Below are positions 41,239 through 50,923 of a stretch of DNA of 64,000 nucleotides, one piece after another. Where the stretch lies: positions 62,001-126,000 of the forward strand of contig NZ_VWMY01000014.1 of NCBI RefSeq assembly GCF_008905045.1. The letters are read 5' to 3'. Position 1 is the stretch's first letter. Each line of letters begins with the position of its first letter. The stretch comes from Streptomyces albicerus. Its GTDB lineage: Bacteria > Actinomycetota > Actinomycetes > Streptomycetales > Streptomycetaceae. The translations under genes were made by a program, and so were the position numbers. The notes beneath the pieces were generated by a model. The model was not told the origin of the DNA. It searched no databases and worked only from the letters and a program-made list of their open reading frames with translations.

Positions 41239-42477
41239 TCACCGGTCGAGCGCGGTCAGGGCGCGCCCCGCCATCGGATGCGTGCGCACGATCTCGCCCA
41301 GGGAGGTGGAGCCGCGGGTGATGCCCGTGAACGCCTTCCAGGCGGGCCGGAAGCCGGTGAGCGCGGCGTGGAACATGCCGGGGCGGCGCTGGAAGATCGT
41401 GAGCATCCGCTTGCCGATGCTCATCTCGACGCCCAATCCCGCCTTGATCGCGAAGGCGTAGTTCAGCGCCTGCCGCCGGGTGTCCACCGCGTCGTGCGCC
41501 TCCGCGATCCGTACCGCCCACTCCCCCGCGAGCCGCCCGGAGCGCAGTGCGAAGGAGATGCCCTCGCGGGTCCACGGCTCCAGGAGCCCCGCCGCGTCCC
41601 CGCACACCAGCACCCGGCCGCGCGACAGCGGCGAGTCATCGGCGCGGCAGCGCGTCAGATGCCCGGACGAGATGCTCGGCTCGAAGCCGGCGAGCCCGAG
41701 CCGGGCGATGAAGTCCTCCAGATACCGCTTGGTGGCGGCGCCCTCGCCCCGCGCCGAGATCACACCGACGGTGAGCGTGTCGCCCTTGGGGAACACCCAG
41801 CCGTAACTGCCGGGGATGGGGCCCCAGTCGATGAGGACCCGCCCCTTCCAGTCCTCGGCGACGGTCTCCGGGACCGGGATCTCCGCCTCCAGGCCGAGGT
41901 CGACCTGGTCGAGCTTCACGCCGACGTGCGCTCCTATCCGGCTCGCGCTGCCGTCCGCGCCGACCACGGCCCTGGCCAGCAGCGTCTCCCCGTCCTGCAG
42001 GACGACGGCCACCGTGCGCCGGTCCGGGACGGCCGAGCCGTGCTGCTCCACCCGCGAGACCGTGACGCCCGTACGCAGCTCGGCGCCCGCCTTCTGCGCG
42101 TGCTCGACGAGCTGCTGGTCGAACTCGGGCCGGTTGATGAGCCCGAAGAGCATCTGCTTGGAGCGGCGGGTCCGGGTGAACCTGCCGTCGAGCGAGAACG
42201 TGACCGCGTGCACCCGGTCCTGGAGCGGCAACTCGAAGCCGGGCGGCAGCGCGTCACGGGTCGGTCCGATGATGCCGCCGCCGCACGTCTTGTAGCGGGG
42301 CAGTTCCGCTTTCTCCAGCACCAGGACGCGGCGCCCCGCGACCGCTGCCGCATAGGCGGCCGAGGCCCCCGCGGGCCCCGCACCGACCACGACGACGTCC
42401 CATACCCGCTGTGCGTCGTCCGAAGAGTTCTCGCTGCTCACGATGGTCTGCTGCTCCGATCCAGCCGCCTGCCGCAC
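41239..42477 (-). CDS. Geranylgeranyl reductase family FAD oxidoreductase
   Basis: A 412-residue flavoprotein of the geranylgeranyl-reductase family, which saturates prenyl double bonds. The FAD turn is VVVVGAGPAGASAAYAAAVA (residues 28-47), the conserved PRYKTCGGGI follows (the TCGG motif), and VLVCGDAAGLLEPWTREGIS is the family GD motif. I kept GTG 42477 (GGAG four bases upstream); an internal GTG at 42440 is possible. In actinobacteria such enzymes act on menaquinone side chains or other isoprenoids. It stands beside the nitroreductase-like gene, convergent. Confidence 0.92.
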   Translation of the reverse strand: MRQAAGSEQQTIVSSENSSDDAQRVWDVVVVGAGPAGASAAYAAAVAGRRVLVLEKAELPRYKTCGGGIIGPTRDALPPGFELPLQDRVHAVTFSLDGRFTRTRRSKQMLFGLINRPEFDQQLVEHAQKAGAELRTGVTVSRVEQHGSAVPDRRTVAVVLQDGETLLARAVVGADGSASRIGAHVGVKLDQVDLGLEAEIPVPETVAEDWKGRVLIDWGPIPGSYGWVFPKGDTLTVGVISARGEGAATKRYLEDFIARLGLAGFEPSISSGHLTRCRADDSPLSRGRVLVCGDAAGLLEPWTREGISFALRSGRLAGEWAVRIAEAHDAVDTRRQALNYAFAIKAGLGVEMSIGKRMLTIFQRRPGMFHAALTGFRPAWKAFTGITRGSTSLGEIVRTHPMAGRALTALDR

Positions 42478-42616
42478 CTACTCCACGCATCCTACGGCGG
42501 CGTTCGGCGAAGACCGCTGTGGCAGGATCGGCAGCGTATGCACCGCGCACACCCGTACGCGCGCGCATCGCACCCGTACCCATCCGTACAACGTCGCACC
42601 CACGAGGAGCGTGCCC

Positions 42617-43972
42617 ATGTCGTCGAACCCGGTCGCCGAGACCGTCGCCTCGCTGATGCCCAGGGCGAAGGCGGAGCTCACCGAGCTGGTGGCCTTCAAG
42701 TCGGTGGCGGACTTCGACCAGTTCCCCAGGAGCGAGAGCGAGGGCGCCGCCAACTGGGTGGCCGACGCGTTGCGCGCCGAGGGGTTCCAGGACGTCGCGC
42801 TGCTCGACACCCCTGACGGCACACAGTCGGTGTACGGCTTCCTGCCCGGGCCCGAGGGCGCGAAGACCGTCCTCCTGTACGCGCACTACGACGTGCAGCC
42901 GCCGCTCGACGCGGCCGGCTGGGTGACGCCGCCGTTCGTTCTGACGGAGCGGAACGGCCGCTGGTACGGGCGCGGGTCCGCCGACTGCAAGGGCGGCCTG
43001 ATCATGCACCTCCTCGCCCTGCGCGCGCTCAAGGCGAACGGCGGTGTGCCCGTCAGCGTCAAGGTGATCGCGGAGGGCTCGGAGGAGCAGGGCACGGGCG
43101 GCCTGGAGCGGTACGCCGAGCAGCACCCGCAGCTGCTCACCGCCGACACCATCGTCATCGGCGATGCCGGCAACTTCCGGGTCGGCGTCCCGACGGTCAC
43201 CACCGCGCTGCGCGGCATGACCCTCGTACGCGTCCGGGTCGACACCCTCGAAGGCAACCTGCACTCCGGTCAGTTCGGCGGCGCGGCGCCCGACGCGCTG
43301 GGCGCGCTGATCCGCGTACTGGACTCGCTGCGCGCCGAGGACGGTTCGACGACGGTGGACGGGCTCACGAGCGCCGAGCAGTGGGACGGTCTGCAGTACG
43401 ACGAGGCGCAGTTCCGCAAGGACGCCAAGGTGCTCGACGAGGTGGAGCTGATCGGCTCGGGCACGGTCGCCGACCGCATCTGGGCGCGCCCTGCCGTGAC
43501 CGTGCTCGGCATCGACTGCCCGCCGGTGATCGGCGCCACGCCGTCCGTGCAGGCGGGCGCCCGTGCGCTGATCAGCCTGCGGGTGCCGCCGGGCGTGGAC
43601 GCGGCCGAGGCCACCAAGCTGCTCCAGGCCCACCTGGAGGCGCACACGCCGTGGGGCGCGCGCGTGCAGACGGAGCAGATCGGCCAGGGCCAGGCGTTCC
43701 GCGCCGACACCACCAGCCCCGCCTACGCGGCGATGGCCGAGGCGATGAGCATCGCCTACGACGGCGCGGAGATGCAGTACGCCGGTCAGGGCGGCTCCAT
43801 CCCGCTGTGCAACACCCTCGCCTCCCTCTACCCGCAGGCGGAGATCCTGCTGATCGGGCTGAGCGAGCCGGAGGCACAGATCCACGCAGTGAACGAGAGC
43901 GTGTCACCCGAGGAACTGGAGCGGCTGGCCGTCGCGGAGGCACTGTTCCTGCGCAACTACGCGGCGAGCTGA
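42617..43972 (+). CDS. M20 family dipeptidase
   Basis: A 451-residue zinc peptidase of the CNDP/M20 type. The metal-binding motifs are YAHYDVQPP (about residues 98-106), GRGSADCKGG (Asp bridging, about 125-134), EGSEEQGTGG (catalytic Glu then Glu ligand) and GDAGNF. The final His is in IHAVNES near residue 423. It cleaves dipeptides in the cytosol. ATG 42617 follows GAGGAG by seven bases; an in-frame GTG at 42611 would add two residues. No neighbour shows a shared role. Confidence 0.94.
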   Translation: MSSNPVAETVASLMPRAKAELTELVAFKSVADFDQFPRSESEGAANWVADALRAEGFQDVALLDTPDGTQSVYGFLPGPEGAKTVLLYAHYDVQPPLDAAGWVTPPFVLTERNGRWYGRGSADCKGGLIMHLLALRALKANGGVPVSVKVIAEGSEEQGTGGLERYAEQHPQLLTADTIVIGDAGNFRVGVPTVTTALRGMTLVRVRVDTLEGNLHSGQFGGAAPDALGALIRVLDSLRAEDGSTTVDGLTSAEQWDGLQYDEAQFRKDAKVLDEVELIGSGTVADRIWARPAVTVLGIDCPPVIGATPSVQAGARALISLRVPPGVDAAEATKLLQAHLEAHTPWGARVQTEQIGQGQAFRADTTSPAYAAMAEAMSIAYDGAEMQYAGQGGSIPLCNTLASLYPQAEILLIGLSEPEAQIHAVNESVSPEELERLAVAEALFLRNYAAS

Positions 43973-44032
43973 GCGAGTTCGGCGGACGTGTCCTCCGTAC
44001 GGTGAAGGCCGGGCGTACGGCCTTCGGAGGCC

Positions 44033-45073
44033 TCAGCCCTTGGGGACTCCGGCCTCCAGGTACAGGGCCGCTCCCCGCTCCTTCGCGCGCAGCGCCCAGC
44101 GCAGTCGCTCGTAGCGGACGGGGGGCAGCAGGCCGGCGGCCTCCTCCTCGGTGACGAAACGCCAGTCACGCAGTTCGGGGCCCGGCAGCAGCATCCGCCG
44201 GGCCTCCGCGCTGTTGAGCCGGCCGCCGTCGAAGAGGAGGCGCAGTCCGCCGTAGCCGGGGGGTGCGGGGGGCTCCCAGTCGACGACCAACAGGCTTGGT
44301 ATGGCGTCGAGTTGGATGCCGGTCTCCTCGGCGACCTCGCGCATGCCCGCGCGTGCGGGTGCCTCGCCGGATTCGACGACGCCGCCGGGGAACTCCCAGC
44401 CGGCCTTGTACGTCGGGTCGACGAGCAGCACCCGGTCCTGCTCGTCGAAGAGGAGCACCCCGGCGGCGACGGTCTCCGAGGTGGGTTCGGGGGTCTGCAC
44501 GATGTCGCAGACGGGGACGGCTCCGCTGCTTACGGCGTCGGCGACGTGTACGGCGGTCTCGTACGGGGTGAGGGTGCTGGTGTCGACGGGGTGGGCGTCC
44601 GCGGTGAGCCAGCCGGCGAGGGCGGCGCGGTAGGGCTCGATGTGGTCGTAGGACCACTGGCGCACCCGTATCTGCCCGTCGGGGAGGTCCGGCGGGACCT
44701 CCCGGTCGGCTATTCGCTCGCGCAGGATCGTTTCCGCCGGGGCGAGGAGCACATGGTGGACGGCGATCCTGCGGGCGGCGAGTGAGCCGAAGATCTCGTC
44801 GCGGTAGTCCTGGCGCAGCAGCGTCATGGGGACCACGAGAACACCCCCGAGTTCGGCGAGCATCGCGGCCGCGGTGTCGACCACGAGCCGCCGCCAGATC
44901 GGCAGGTCCCGGAAGTCGCCGACCTCGGCGAGACGCTTGGCGGGCAGCAGCTGTGTCAGCCCGGCGCCGATGAGCTCGGGGTCGAAGAGTGTGCTGTTCG
45001 GGATCAGGTCGATCAGTTCCCGTGCGGTGGTGGTCTTCCCCGCACCGAACGCACCGTTGATCCAGACGATCAC
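44033..45073 (-). CDS. P-loop kinase fused to a Nudix hydrolase
   Basis: A 346-residue two-domain protein. The first domain (1-180) is a P-loop kinase-like ATPase with Walker A NGAFGAGKTT (residues 6-15) and the lid segment RERIADREVPPDLP. The second (about 205-346) is a Nudix hydrolase; its box GVVESGEAPARAGMREVAEE (followed by TGI) fits GX5EX7REUXEEXGU exactly. The fold order kinase-then-Nudix suggests a nucleotide-metabolite processing enzyme: one domain phosphorylates or binds, the other cleaves a nucleoside diphosphate linkage. Substrate unknown. It stands alone between a dipeptidase and a small secreted gene. Confidence 0.88.
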   Translation of the reverse strand: MIVWINGAFGAGKTTTARELIDLIPNSTLFDPELIGAGLTQLLPAKRLAEVGDFRDLPIWRRLVVDTAAAMLAELGGVLVVPMTLLRQDYRDEIFGSLAARRIAVHHVLLAPAETILRERIADREVPPDLPDGQIRVRQWSYDHIEPYRAALAGWLTADAHPVDTSTLTPYETAVHVADAVSSGAVPVCDIVQTPEPTSETVAAGVLLFDEQDRVLLVDPTYKAGWEFPGGVVESGEAPARAGMREVAEETGIQLDAIPSLLVVDWEPPAPPGYGGLRLLFDGGRLNSAEARRMLLPGPELRDWRFVTEEEAAGLLPPVRYERLRWALRAKERGAALYLEAGVPKG

Positions 45074-45175
45074 GGTTCCCCCTCTGCTGTTGGCCCCCTG
45101 AGGCTTGCCCGCTCCACCCTGCCACGGAAACCAGGCCCTGATGAGGCCGCGTTCGACCGGTCGGACATATGCGGA

Positions 45176-45200
45176 GGCCCGGCCCAGAACGGGCCGGGCC
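45176..45200 (-). terminator. Perfect GC hairpin after the secreted peptide gene
   Basis: GGCCCGGCCC (45176-45185) pairs with GGGCCGGGCC (45191-45200) around AGAAC. It lies 30 bases beyond the stop of the small secreted gene (minus strand). Confidence 0.75.
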
Positions 45201-45229
45201 GACGGTCGGGGTGGGCCTGGAGGGGCGGG

Positions 45230-45433
45230 TCAGCGCTCCTGTCCACGGGGGCTGTCGTCCGTGTCGTCCGTGGCCGGACTGCCGTCGCTGACCGCCGTGT
45301 CGACCGCGCTGAGGGAGTCCTGTACGTCGAGGTTGCCGAGGGCGTCGCTGTCTACTGAGTGAGACGGGGTGACGGCCGCCACCACGAATCCGGTGGCGAG
45401 GGACGCGATGGCGAGCATGCTGCGCTTCTTCAT
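45230..45433 (-). CDS. Small secreted peptide
   Basis: A 67-residue protein with signal peptide MKKRSMLAIASLATGFVVAA and a likely cleavage after VTPSHS. The mature ~40 residues are acidic and rich in Asp/Ser/Thr (DSDALGNLDVQDSLSAVDTA, then VSDGSPATDDTDDSPRGQER), with no cysteine. The family is unknown to me. Coding is supported by the classical signal peptide, ATG and terminator hairpin. It lies between the AAA-Nudix gene and the sugar ABC operon but has its own unit. Confidence 0.65.
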   Translation of the reverse strand: MKKRSMLAIASLATGFVVAAVTPSHSVDSDALGNLDVQDSLSAVDTAVSDGSPATDDTDDSPRGQER

Positions 45434-45490
45434 GCCCGGTTCAACTGCCGACCCGCCGATGGGTCACGGTCGGCCTTCCGGACGTGTTGC

Positions 45491-46414
45491 TCAGCCCTTC
45501 GTCGAGCCGAGGGTGAGTCCCGCGATGAAGTGCCGTTGCAGGAGCAGGAAGACCAGGATCGTCGGCAGGGCGACCAGGACCGAGCCGGCGGCGAGGAGGT
45601 TGTAGTCGGTGAAGAACTGGCCGCGCAGGTTGTTCAGGGACGAGGTGATGGGCAGCTTGTCAGGGTTGGAGATGAAGATCAGGGCCCACAGGAAGTCGTT
45701 GTAGATCCACGTGAATTCGAGGGTCCCGAGGGCCGCCAGGGCGGGCCGGCACAGCGGCAGCGTGATGCGCCAGAACTGGGTCCACACGCCCGCCCCGTCG
45801 ACGATCGCCGACTCCAGGATCTCCTGCGGCAGGGTCCGCATGAAGTTGGCGAGCACGAAGACGCAGAAGCCCAGCTGGAAGGCGATGTTGACGATGATCA
45901 CGGCCCAGTAGGAGTCGTACATCTTCAGGGAGTCGGACATCCACCAGGGCAGCGGGATCCGGTTGAACAGGACGTACAGCGGGGTGACGATGACCTGCTG
46001 GGGCAGCAGGTTGCCGGCCGTGAAGAACATCAGCAGGACGATGCCGCCGCGGATCCGCAGGCGGGAGACGGCGAAGGCGACGAACGCGGCGAGGAAGAGC
46101 GTGATGATCACGCCGGGCACGGCGATCAGCAACGTGTTGATGAAGTACTTGCCCATGCCCGACTCGGTGTAGGCCTCGCGGTAGTAGTCAAGGGACAGGC
46201 GCTTGGGCCAGGAGAAGTAGCCGTGCTGCGCCGTCTCCTCGTACGGCCTGAGCGAGGCGTAGACGGCGAGCAGCAGCGGGGCGAGGAAGGCCAGCGAGAC
46301 GGCCGTCAGGAAGAGGTGCACTCCGAAGCGGCCACGGCGCGGCTTGTGAGGCGCGCGGGCGGGTGCGGTGGCGGCCGGGCGCGTGAGTGCGTCGGTGCGG
46401 GTCTCGGCGGTCAT
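45491..46414 (-). CDS. Carbohydrate ABC transporter permease (MalG type)
   Basis: A 307-residue permease with six hydrophobic helices. The EAA loop reads ILESAIVDGAGVWTQFWRIT, followed by LPLCRPALAALG, and it contacts the ATPase. The terminus ends in HFIAGLTLGSTKG, the family-typical ending. It is the third gene of the binding protein-permease-permease operon (minus strand) and overlaps the previous stop by four bases. No ATPase gene accompanies it, so the shared MsiK-like ATPase found elsewhere in Streptomyces genomes is expected to serve it. Confidence 0.94.
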   Translation of the reverse strand: MTAETRTDALTRPAATAPARAPHKPRRGRFGVHLFLTAVSLAFLAPLLLAVYASLRPYEETAQHGYFSWPKRLSLDYYREAYTESGMGKYFINTLLIAVPGVIITLFLAAFVAFAVSRLRIRGGIVLLMFFTAGNLLPQQVIVTPLYVLFNRIPLPWWMSDSLKMYDSYWAVIIVNIAFQLGFCVFVLANFMRTLPQEILESAIVDGAGVWTQFWRITLPLCRPALAALGTLEFTWIYNDFLWALIFISNPDKLPITSSLNNLRGQFFTDYNLLAAGSVLVALPTILVFLLLQRHFIAGLTLGSTKG

Positions 46415-47325
46415 CGGTCGCGCGCACCTCGCAGCTCTTGGACCAGGAACGTCACGATGAATCCCAGGGAGACGGTGAGCAGGACGACCGCGATGGCGGA
46501 GCCGAATCCGATGCGGCTGGCCTCCCCGATGATGTTGTCGGTGATGAGGACGGAGAGCAGTTCCAGGCCGTTGCGGCCCTTGTTGACCGCGTAGACGATG
46601 TCGAAGGCCCGGAGCGCCTCGATGACGGTGATCACGCCGACGATGACGTTGACCGGGCGCAGGGTCGGGAAGACGACGCGGAAGAAGGTCTGGCGGGCGT
46701 TGGCGCCGTCGATGGCCGCCGCTTCCTTCAGCTCCGGGTCGACGGACTTGAGTCCGGCCAGGTAGAGGATCATGACGTAGCCGACGTGCCGCCAGCTCGC
46801 GGCGATCATGATCATCCAGAGGTTGATGCTGGAGTCGCCGAGCCAGTCGATGGGGTCGTCGCGGTTGGCGAGGATGGTGTTGATCGCGCCCTGGTCGGTG
46901 CCGAGGACTAGTTGGGCGATGAAGCCGACGACGGCGAGCGAGAGCACCACGGGCATGTAGAGCGTGGACTGGTAGAAGCGGCTGAAGCGCACGCCGCGGT
47001 CGATGAGGACGGCCAGGAACAGGCCGAACGGGGTGGCGATCAGGCCGAGGAAGAGCAGCCACAGGACGTTGTGGCGGACGGCGGGCCAGAACGCCGGGTA
47101 GTTGTCGACGAGGTTCTTGTAGTTGTCGCCGCCGACCCAGTGGATGTCGCCGATGCCGTCCCAGGCGGTGAAGGAGAGGCCGATGGAGGCGAGGGTCGGC
47201 CCCCAGATGATGACGATGTCCAGCAGGATCGGTATGCCGAGGAGCACGCCGAGGACGACGACGTCACGGCGGGTGAACCGCCGCAGCCGTCGCCGTCCGG
47301 CGCGCCGTGGGAAGGTGAGCGCCAC
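46411..47325 (-). CDS. Sugar ABC transporter permease (MalF type)
   Basis: A 304-residue, six-helix permease. The EAA loop is ELKEAAAIDGANARQTFFRV then VFPTLRPVNVIV. The start is GTG at 47325 and the stop overlaps the second permease start. The basic N-terminus RRAGRRRLRRFTRRD lies in the cytosol. It partners the MalG-type permease and the binding protein encoded upstream on the same strand, with 19 bases between genes. Confidence 0.94.
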   Translation of the reverse strand: MALTFPRRAGRRRLRRFTRRDVVVLGVLLGIPILLDIVIIWGPTLASIGLSFTAWDGIGDIHWVGGDNYKNLVDNYPAFWPAVRHNVLWLLFLGLIATPFGLFLAVLIDRGVRFSRFYQSTLYMPVVLSLAVVGFIAQLVLGTDQGAINTILANRDDPIDWLGDSSINLWMIMIAASWRHVGYVMILYLAGLKSVDPELKEAAAIDGANARQTFFRVVFPTLRPVNVIVGVITVIEALRAFDIVYAVNKGRNGLELLSVLITDNIIGEASRIGFGSAIAVVLLTVSLGFIVTFLVQELRGARDR

Positions 47326-47344
47326 GGAACGAATCCCCCAGTGA

Positions 47345-48670
47345 TCAGCCGACGGGCTGCGAGAAGATGGTCTTCTTCTGCCGTTCGATGCTGTTGCAGA
47401 GCCCGTCGACGTCCTTCGGATTTCCGATGAAGTCCTGGATGGCCTTGATCATCACGGTCGAGGCGAAGTCGGGCCGGGTGTCCCGGTCGAGGAACTGCGA
47501 GATCTGCTTGGCATTCGAGACCAGCTCGACCGATTTCTTCTGCAGGGCGCTGTACGTGGACGTGTCGGCGTTCTCGTTGACCGCCACGTTGTTGGGGTCG
47601 CCCTTGAGGTAGAGCTCCTCGGCCTCGGGCGTGGCGAGGAACTTCATGAGCTCCTTGGCGCCCTCCACGTTCTTGGACTTCTTCGCGATGAGGAATCCGT
47701 CGATCGGCGCTTCGACCGCGTCCTGGCCGTACTGCGGATCGATCTCCGGGAAGGCGAAGAAGTCGATGTCGTCACGTTCGTCCGGCGGGAACTGCTGGCC
47801 CGGGTGCGGCATTCCGAAGACCGCCATGCCGGTCTCTCGCTTCTGCAGGCTCTGTCCGGCCTCCTCCCAGGTGCGGCCGAGGGCGCCCTTCTGGTAGTAC
47901 GGCATGAGTTCGCGCCACAGGTCGAAGACGTTCTTGACCTTGGGGTCGGTCCACGACTCCTCGCCCGCCATCAGCGCCTTGTGGAATTCGTATCCGTTGG
48001 CGCGCAGGTTGATGTAGTCGAAAGTGCCCATCGCGGGCCAGCCGTCCTTGTCGGAGAACGCGACCGGTATCCCGTCCCCGTGCATCTGCTTGGCGAGCGC
48101 GATGAACTCGTCCCAGGTCCTGGCCTGTTCGTAGCCCTGCTTCTCGAAGAGGCTCTTCCGGTGGAAGACGGCCCACGGATAGTAGTAGTACGGCACGAAG
48201 TACTGCTTGCCCTCGTGCGTGGACTGGTCCTTGAGCGCGTCCGAGAAACCGGTGAAGTCCGTCCAGATGTCGCTGATCTCGATCAGGAGGCCCTTTTCCG
48301 CGAAGTACTGCATGCGGTATCCGGCGAACCACATGAACAGGTCGTCGGGCGTGCCCTGGAGATAGCGGTTGATGTTCTCCTGGAAGTCGTTGTGATCCTT
48401 GGTGTTGACCTTGACGGTCTTCCCGGATTCCTTCTCGTACGCCGTGAAGGCCGCGGCGTAGGCCTTCTTGGGGACGGGATCCGAGGCGTTGGACCCCACG
48501 GTGACTTCGTCCTTGTTGCCACCCGGCCCCTCGCCGCACGCCGACAGCAGGGCGGGAAGCGTGACCGCGCCGACCCCGACGGCCGCGCCACGCAAGAGAT
48601 TTCGCCGGGACATCCGATGTCCTGTCGCGCTTCCGGGCACCACAAGCCCCTTGAACGATGACTGTGCCAT
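47345..48670 (-). CDS. ABC transporter sugar-binding lipoprotein
   Basis: A 441-residue extracellular solute-binding protein (family 1). The N-terminal part has a Tat-like motif (SRRNLLRG) and lipobox LLSAC near residue 45. The mature chain has the binding-protein pattern YAAAFTAYEKESGKTVKVNT, DDLFMWFAGYRMQYFAEKGL and DGFLIAKKSKNVEGAKELMK. It captures the substrate and delivers it to the two permeases. Together with the divergent alpha-galactosidase, an oligosaccharide with alpha-galactosyl units, such as raffinose or melibiose, is the likely ligand. Confidence 0.93.
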   Translation of the reverse strand: MAQSSFKGLVVPGSATGHRMSRRNLLRGAAVGVGAVTLPALLSACGEGPGGNKDEVTVGSNASDPVPKKAYAAAFTAYEKESGKTVKVNTKDHNDFQENINRYLQGTPDDLFMWFAGYRMQYFAEKGLLIEISDIWTDFTGFSDALKDQSTHEGKQYFVPYYYYPWAVFHRKSLFEKQGYEQARTWDEFIALAKQMHGDGIPVAFSDKDGWPAMGTFDYINLRANGYEFHKALMAGEESWTDPKVKNVFDLWRELMPYYQKGALGRTWEEAGQSLQKRETGMAVFGMPHPGQQFPPDERDDIDFFAFPEIDPQYGQDAVEAPIDGFLIAKKSKNVEGAKELMKFLATPEAEELYLKGDPNNVAVNENADTSTYSALQKKSVELVSNAKQISQFLDRDTRPDFASTVMIKAIQDFIGNPKDVDGLCNSIERQKKTIFSQPVG

Positions 48671-48880
48671 GTCCCCCTCCCAGGGGTGCGACTCAACACA
48701 ACCGAACGCGAGGCTTGGATCTCACTCCCTAGTAGGAGCATCGTCAAGGGTTCTGACGGGATATCGAACAACCGTTACCACTTCTCTTCCACCACAGTGC
48801 GACAGGTCCTACCGTAAACGCGCACGGATGACGCGGACATGTAGACATCCAACCTTTCGCGAGTACGGAGGAACGTAACG
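48671..48880. promoter_or_regulatory. Divergent promoter region of the alpha-galactoside genes
   Basis: The 210-bp gap separates the ABC operon and the alpha-galactosidase gene and should contain both promoters. GTTC (48750-48753) and GAAC (48766-48769) form an inverted repeat with 12-bp spacing. A sharper LacI-type palindrome is not obvious to my eye. Confidence 0.4.
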
Positions 48881-50923
48881 ATGCGTCACCTTCTCACCCG
48901 CACAACTCGCCGAAGAGTGGTCGGAGCGCTGACCGCAGGGCTGCTCGGCACCCTGGGACTCACCGGGCCCGCCCCGGCCGCCCACGCCGAAGCGACGGCC
49001 CAGGCGCCTGCCGCACCGGCCGCACCTGCCTTGGACGACGGCCTCGCCCTCACCCCGCCCATGGGCTTCAACAACTGGAACTCCACACACTGCCGTGCGG
49101 AGTTCAACGAGGAGATGGTCAAGGGGATCGCGGACATCTTCGTCGAGAAGGGGCTCAAGGACGCCGGGTATCAGTACGTCAACCTCGACGACTGCTGGGC
49201 CCTGCCGGCCCGCGACGCGAACGGCAAACTCGTACCGGATCCGGTCCGGTTCCCGGGCGGGATCAAGGCCGTCGCGGACTACGTCCACGCCAGGGGACTC
49301 AAGCTCGGCATCTACACCAGCGCGGGCACGAAGACGTGCAACAGCGCCGGTTTCCCGGGCGCGCTGGGTCACGAGTACAGCGACGCCCAGCAGTTCGCGG
49401 ACTGGGGCGTCGACTACCTGAAGTACGACAACTGCAACAACCAGGGCATGGACGCCAAGCTGCGTTACACGACGATGCGTGACGCGCTCAAGGCGACGGG
49501 CCGGCCCATCGTCTACAGCATCTGCGAGTGGGGCGAGAACAAGCCCTGGGAGTGGGCGGCGGACGTCGGCCATCTGTGGCGCACGACCGGCGACATCAGC
49601 GACAACTGGGGCTCGATGCTGTCGATCATGAAGCAGAACCTGCCGCTCGCGCAGTACGCCGGCCCTGGGCAGTGGAACGACCCCGACATGCTGGAGGTCG
49701 GCAACGGCGGCATGACGGACAACGAGTACCGCACGCACTTCTCGATGTGGTCGATCATGGCCGCGCCACTGCTCATCGGCTCCGATCTGCGGTCGGTGTC
49801 CGAGGAGACCTTCGACATCCTCGGCAACAGGGAGGTCATCGCCGTCGACCAGGACCCGCTGGGCAAGCAGGGCGCCGTGGTCTCCTCCGAGGGCGGACGC
49901 TGGGTCGTCGCCAAGGAGATGAAGGACGGCAGCCGCGCGGTGGCCCTGTTCAACGAGACCGGCAGCGCCCAGCGCATCGCCACGACCGCCGGCGCCGTCG
50001 GACTGCCGGAGGCGGACGCGTACACGCTGCGCGACCTGTGGCAGCACAAGAGCTACAACACGGCGGGCACGATCTCCGCGACCGTCCCCGCCCGCGGCAC
50101 GGTCCTCCTCCGCGTCTCGGCCGACGACAAGTGGGCCAAGAACCCGCCCGCCGTCGAACTCGGCCTGGAGGGCAGCACGTTGATCGAGGCGGGCAAAGCG
50201 GCCGCGCTGACGACATCGGTCACCGACCTGGGCCGTACGCCCGCCAAGCGCGTCTCCGCCTCCCTGGGCGGACCCGCGGACTGGACCGTGAAGGCGAACT
50301 CGCCGACCACGGCGGGTGTCCTGCCGACGGGCAGGGCGCTGCGCACGAAGTGGACGGTGACCGCGCCCGCCGGCACGCCCCCGGGGTCCTACGAGCTGAC
50401 GCTGAAGGCGAGTTATCGCTCGCCGAGCGGGACGCGGGCCGAGAGCGTGCTGCCGCTGACGGCTTCCGTAGTGGTGGCGCCGCCCTCGGGCACCTCGTAT
50501 CTCGGTGACCTGCCCTGGCTGTCAACGACCAACGGCTGGGGGCCCGTTGAGCGCAACACCAGCAATGGCGAGAGCGCGGCGGGTGACGGCAACCCCTTGA
50601 CGATCAACGATGTCGTCTACGCCAAGGGGCTCGGCGTACACGCGGAGAGCAGCATCGAGTACTACACGGGCAAGGCCTGCGAGACCGTCACCGCGCAGGT
50701 CGGCGTCGACGACGAGGAAGGCAGCGAAGGCTCCGTCGCCTTCGAGATCTGGGCCGACGGCACGAAGGCCGCCTCGACCGGCGTCCTCACCAACGCCCAG
50801 GCCGCACAAGCCCTTTCAGCCGACGTGACCGGCGCACAGGTGGTACGCCTCGTCACCACGGACGGCGGCGACGGCATCACGTCGGACCACGGGGACTGGG
50901 GGGACGCGCGGCTGACCTGCTGA
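48881..50923 (+). CDS. Secreted GH27 alpha-galactosidase with NPCBM domain
   Basis: A 680-residue exported glycosidase that releases alpha-galactose. The signal peptide (MRHLLTRTTRRRVVGALTAG) ends near AHAEA. The GH27 barrel (about 50-330) has MGFNNWNSTH, the nucleophile Asp183 in YLKYDNC, the probable acid/base Asp238 in LWRTTGDISDNW and WNDPDM. A beta-sandwich follows (about 335-415), then a NEW3-type domain (about 425-530) and the C-terminal NPCBM carbohydrate-binding domain (about 540-680). It acts outside the cell, providing sugars for the divergent ABC transporter. Confidence 0.96.
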   Translation: MRHLLTRTTRRRVVGALTAGLLGTLGLTGPAPAAHAEATAQAPAAPAAPALDDGLALTPPMGFNNWNSTHCRAEFNEEMVKGIADIFVEKGLKDAGYQYVNLDDCWALPARDANGKLVPDPVRFPGGIKAVADYVHARGLKLGIYTSAGTKTCNSAGFPGALGHEYSDAQQFADWGVDYLKYDNCNNQGMDAKLRYTTMRDALKATGRPIVYSICEWGENKPWEWAADVGHLWRTTGDISDNWGSMLSIMKQNLPLAQYAGPGQWNDPDMLEVGNGGMTDNEYRTHFSMWSIMAAPLLIGSDLRSVSEETFDILGNREVIAVDQDPLGKQGAVVSSEGGRWVVAKEMKDGSRAVALFNETGSAQRIATTAGAVGLPEADAYTLRDLWQHKSYNTAGTISATVPARGTVLLRVSADDKWAKNPPAVELGLEGSTLIEAGKAAALTTSVTDLGRTPAKRVSASLGGPADWTVKANSPTTAGVLPTGRALRTKWTVTAPAGTPPGSYELTLKASYRSPSGTRAESVLPLTASVVVAPPSGTSYLGDLPWLSTTNGWGPVERNTSNGESAAGDGNPLTINDVVYAKGLGVHAESSIEYYTGKACETVTAQVGVDDEEGSEGSVAFEIWADGTKAASTGVLTNAQAAQALSADVTGAQVVRLVTTDGGDGITSDHGDWGDARLTC

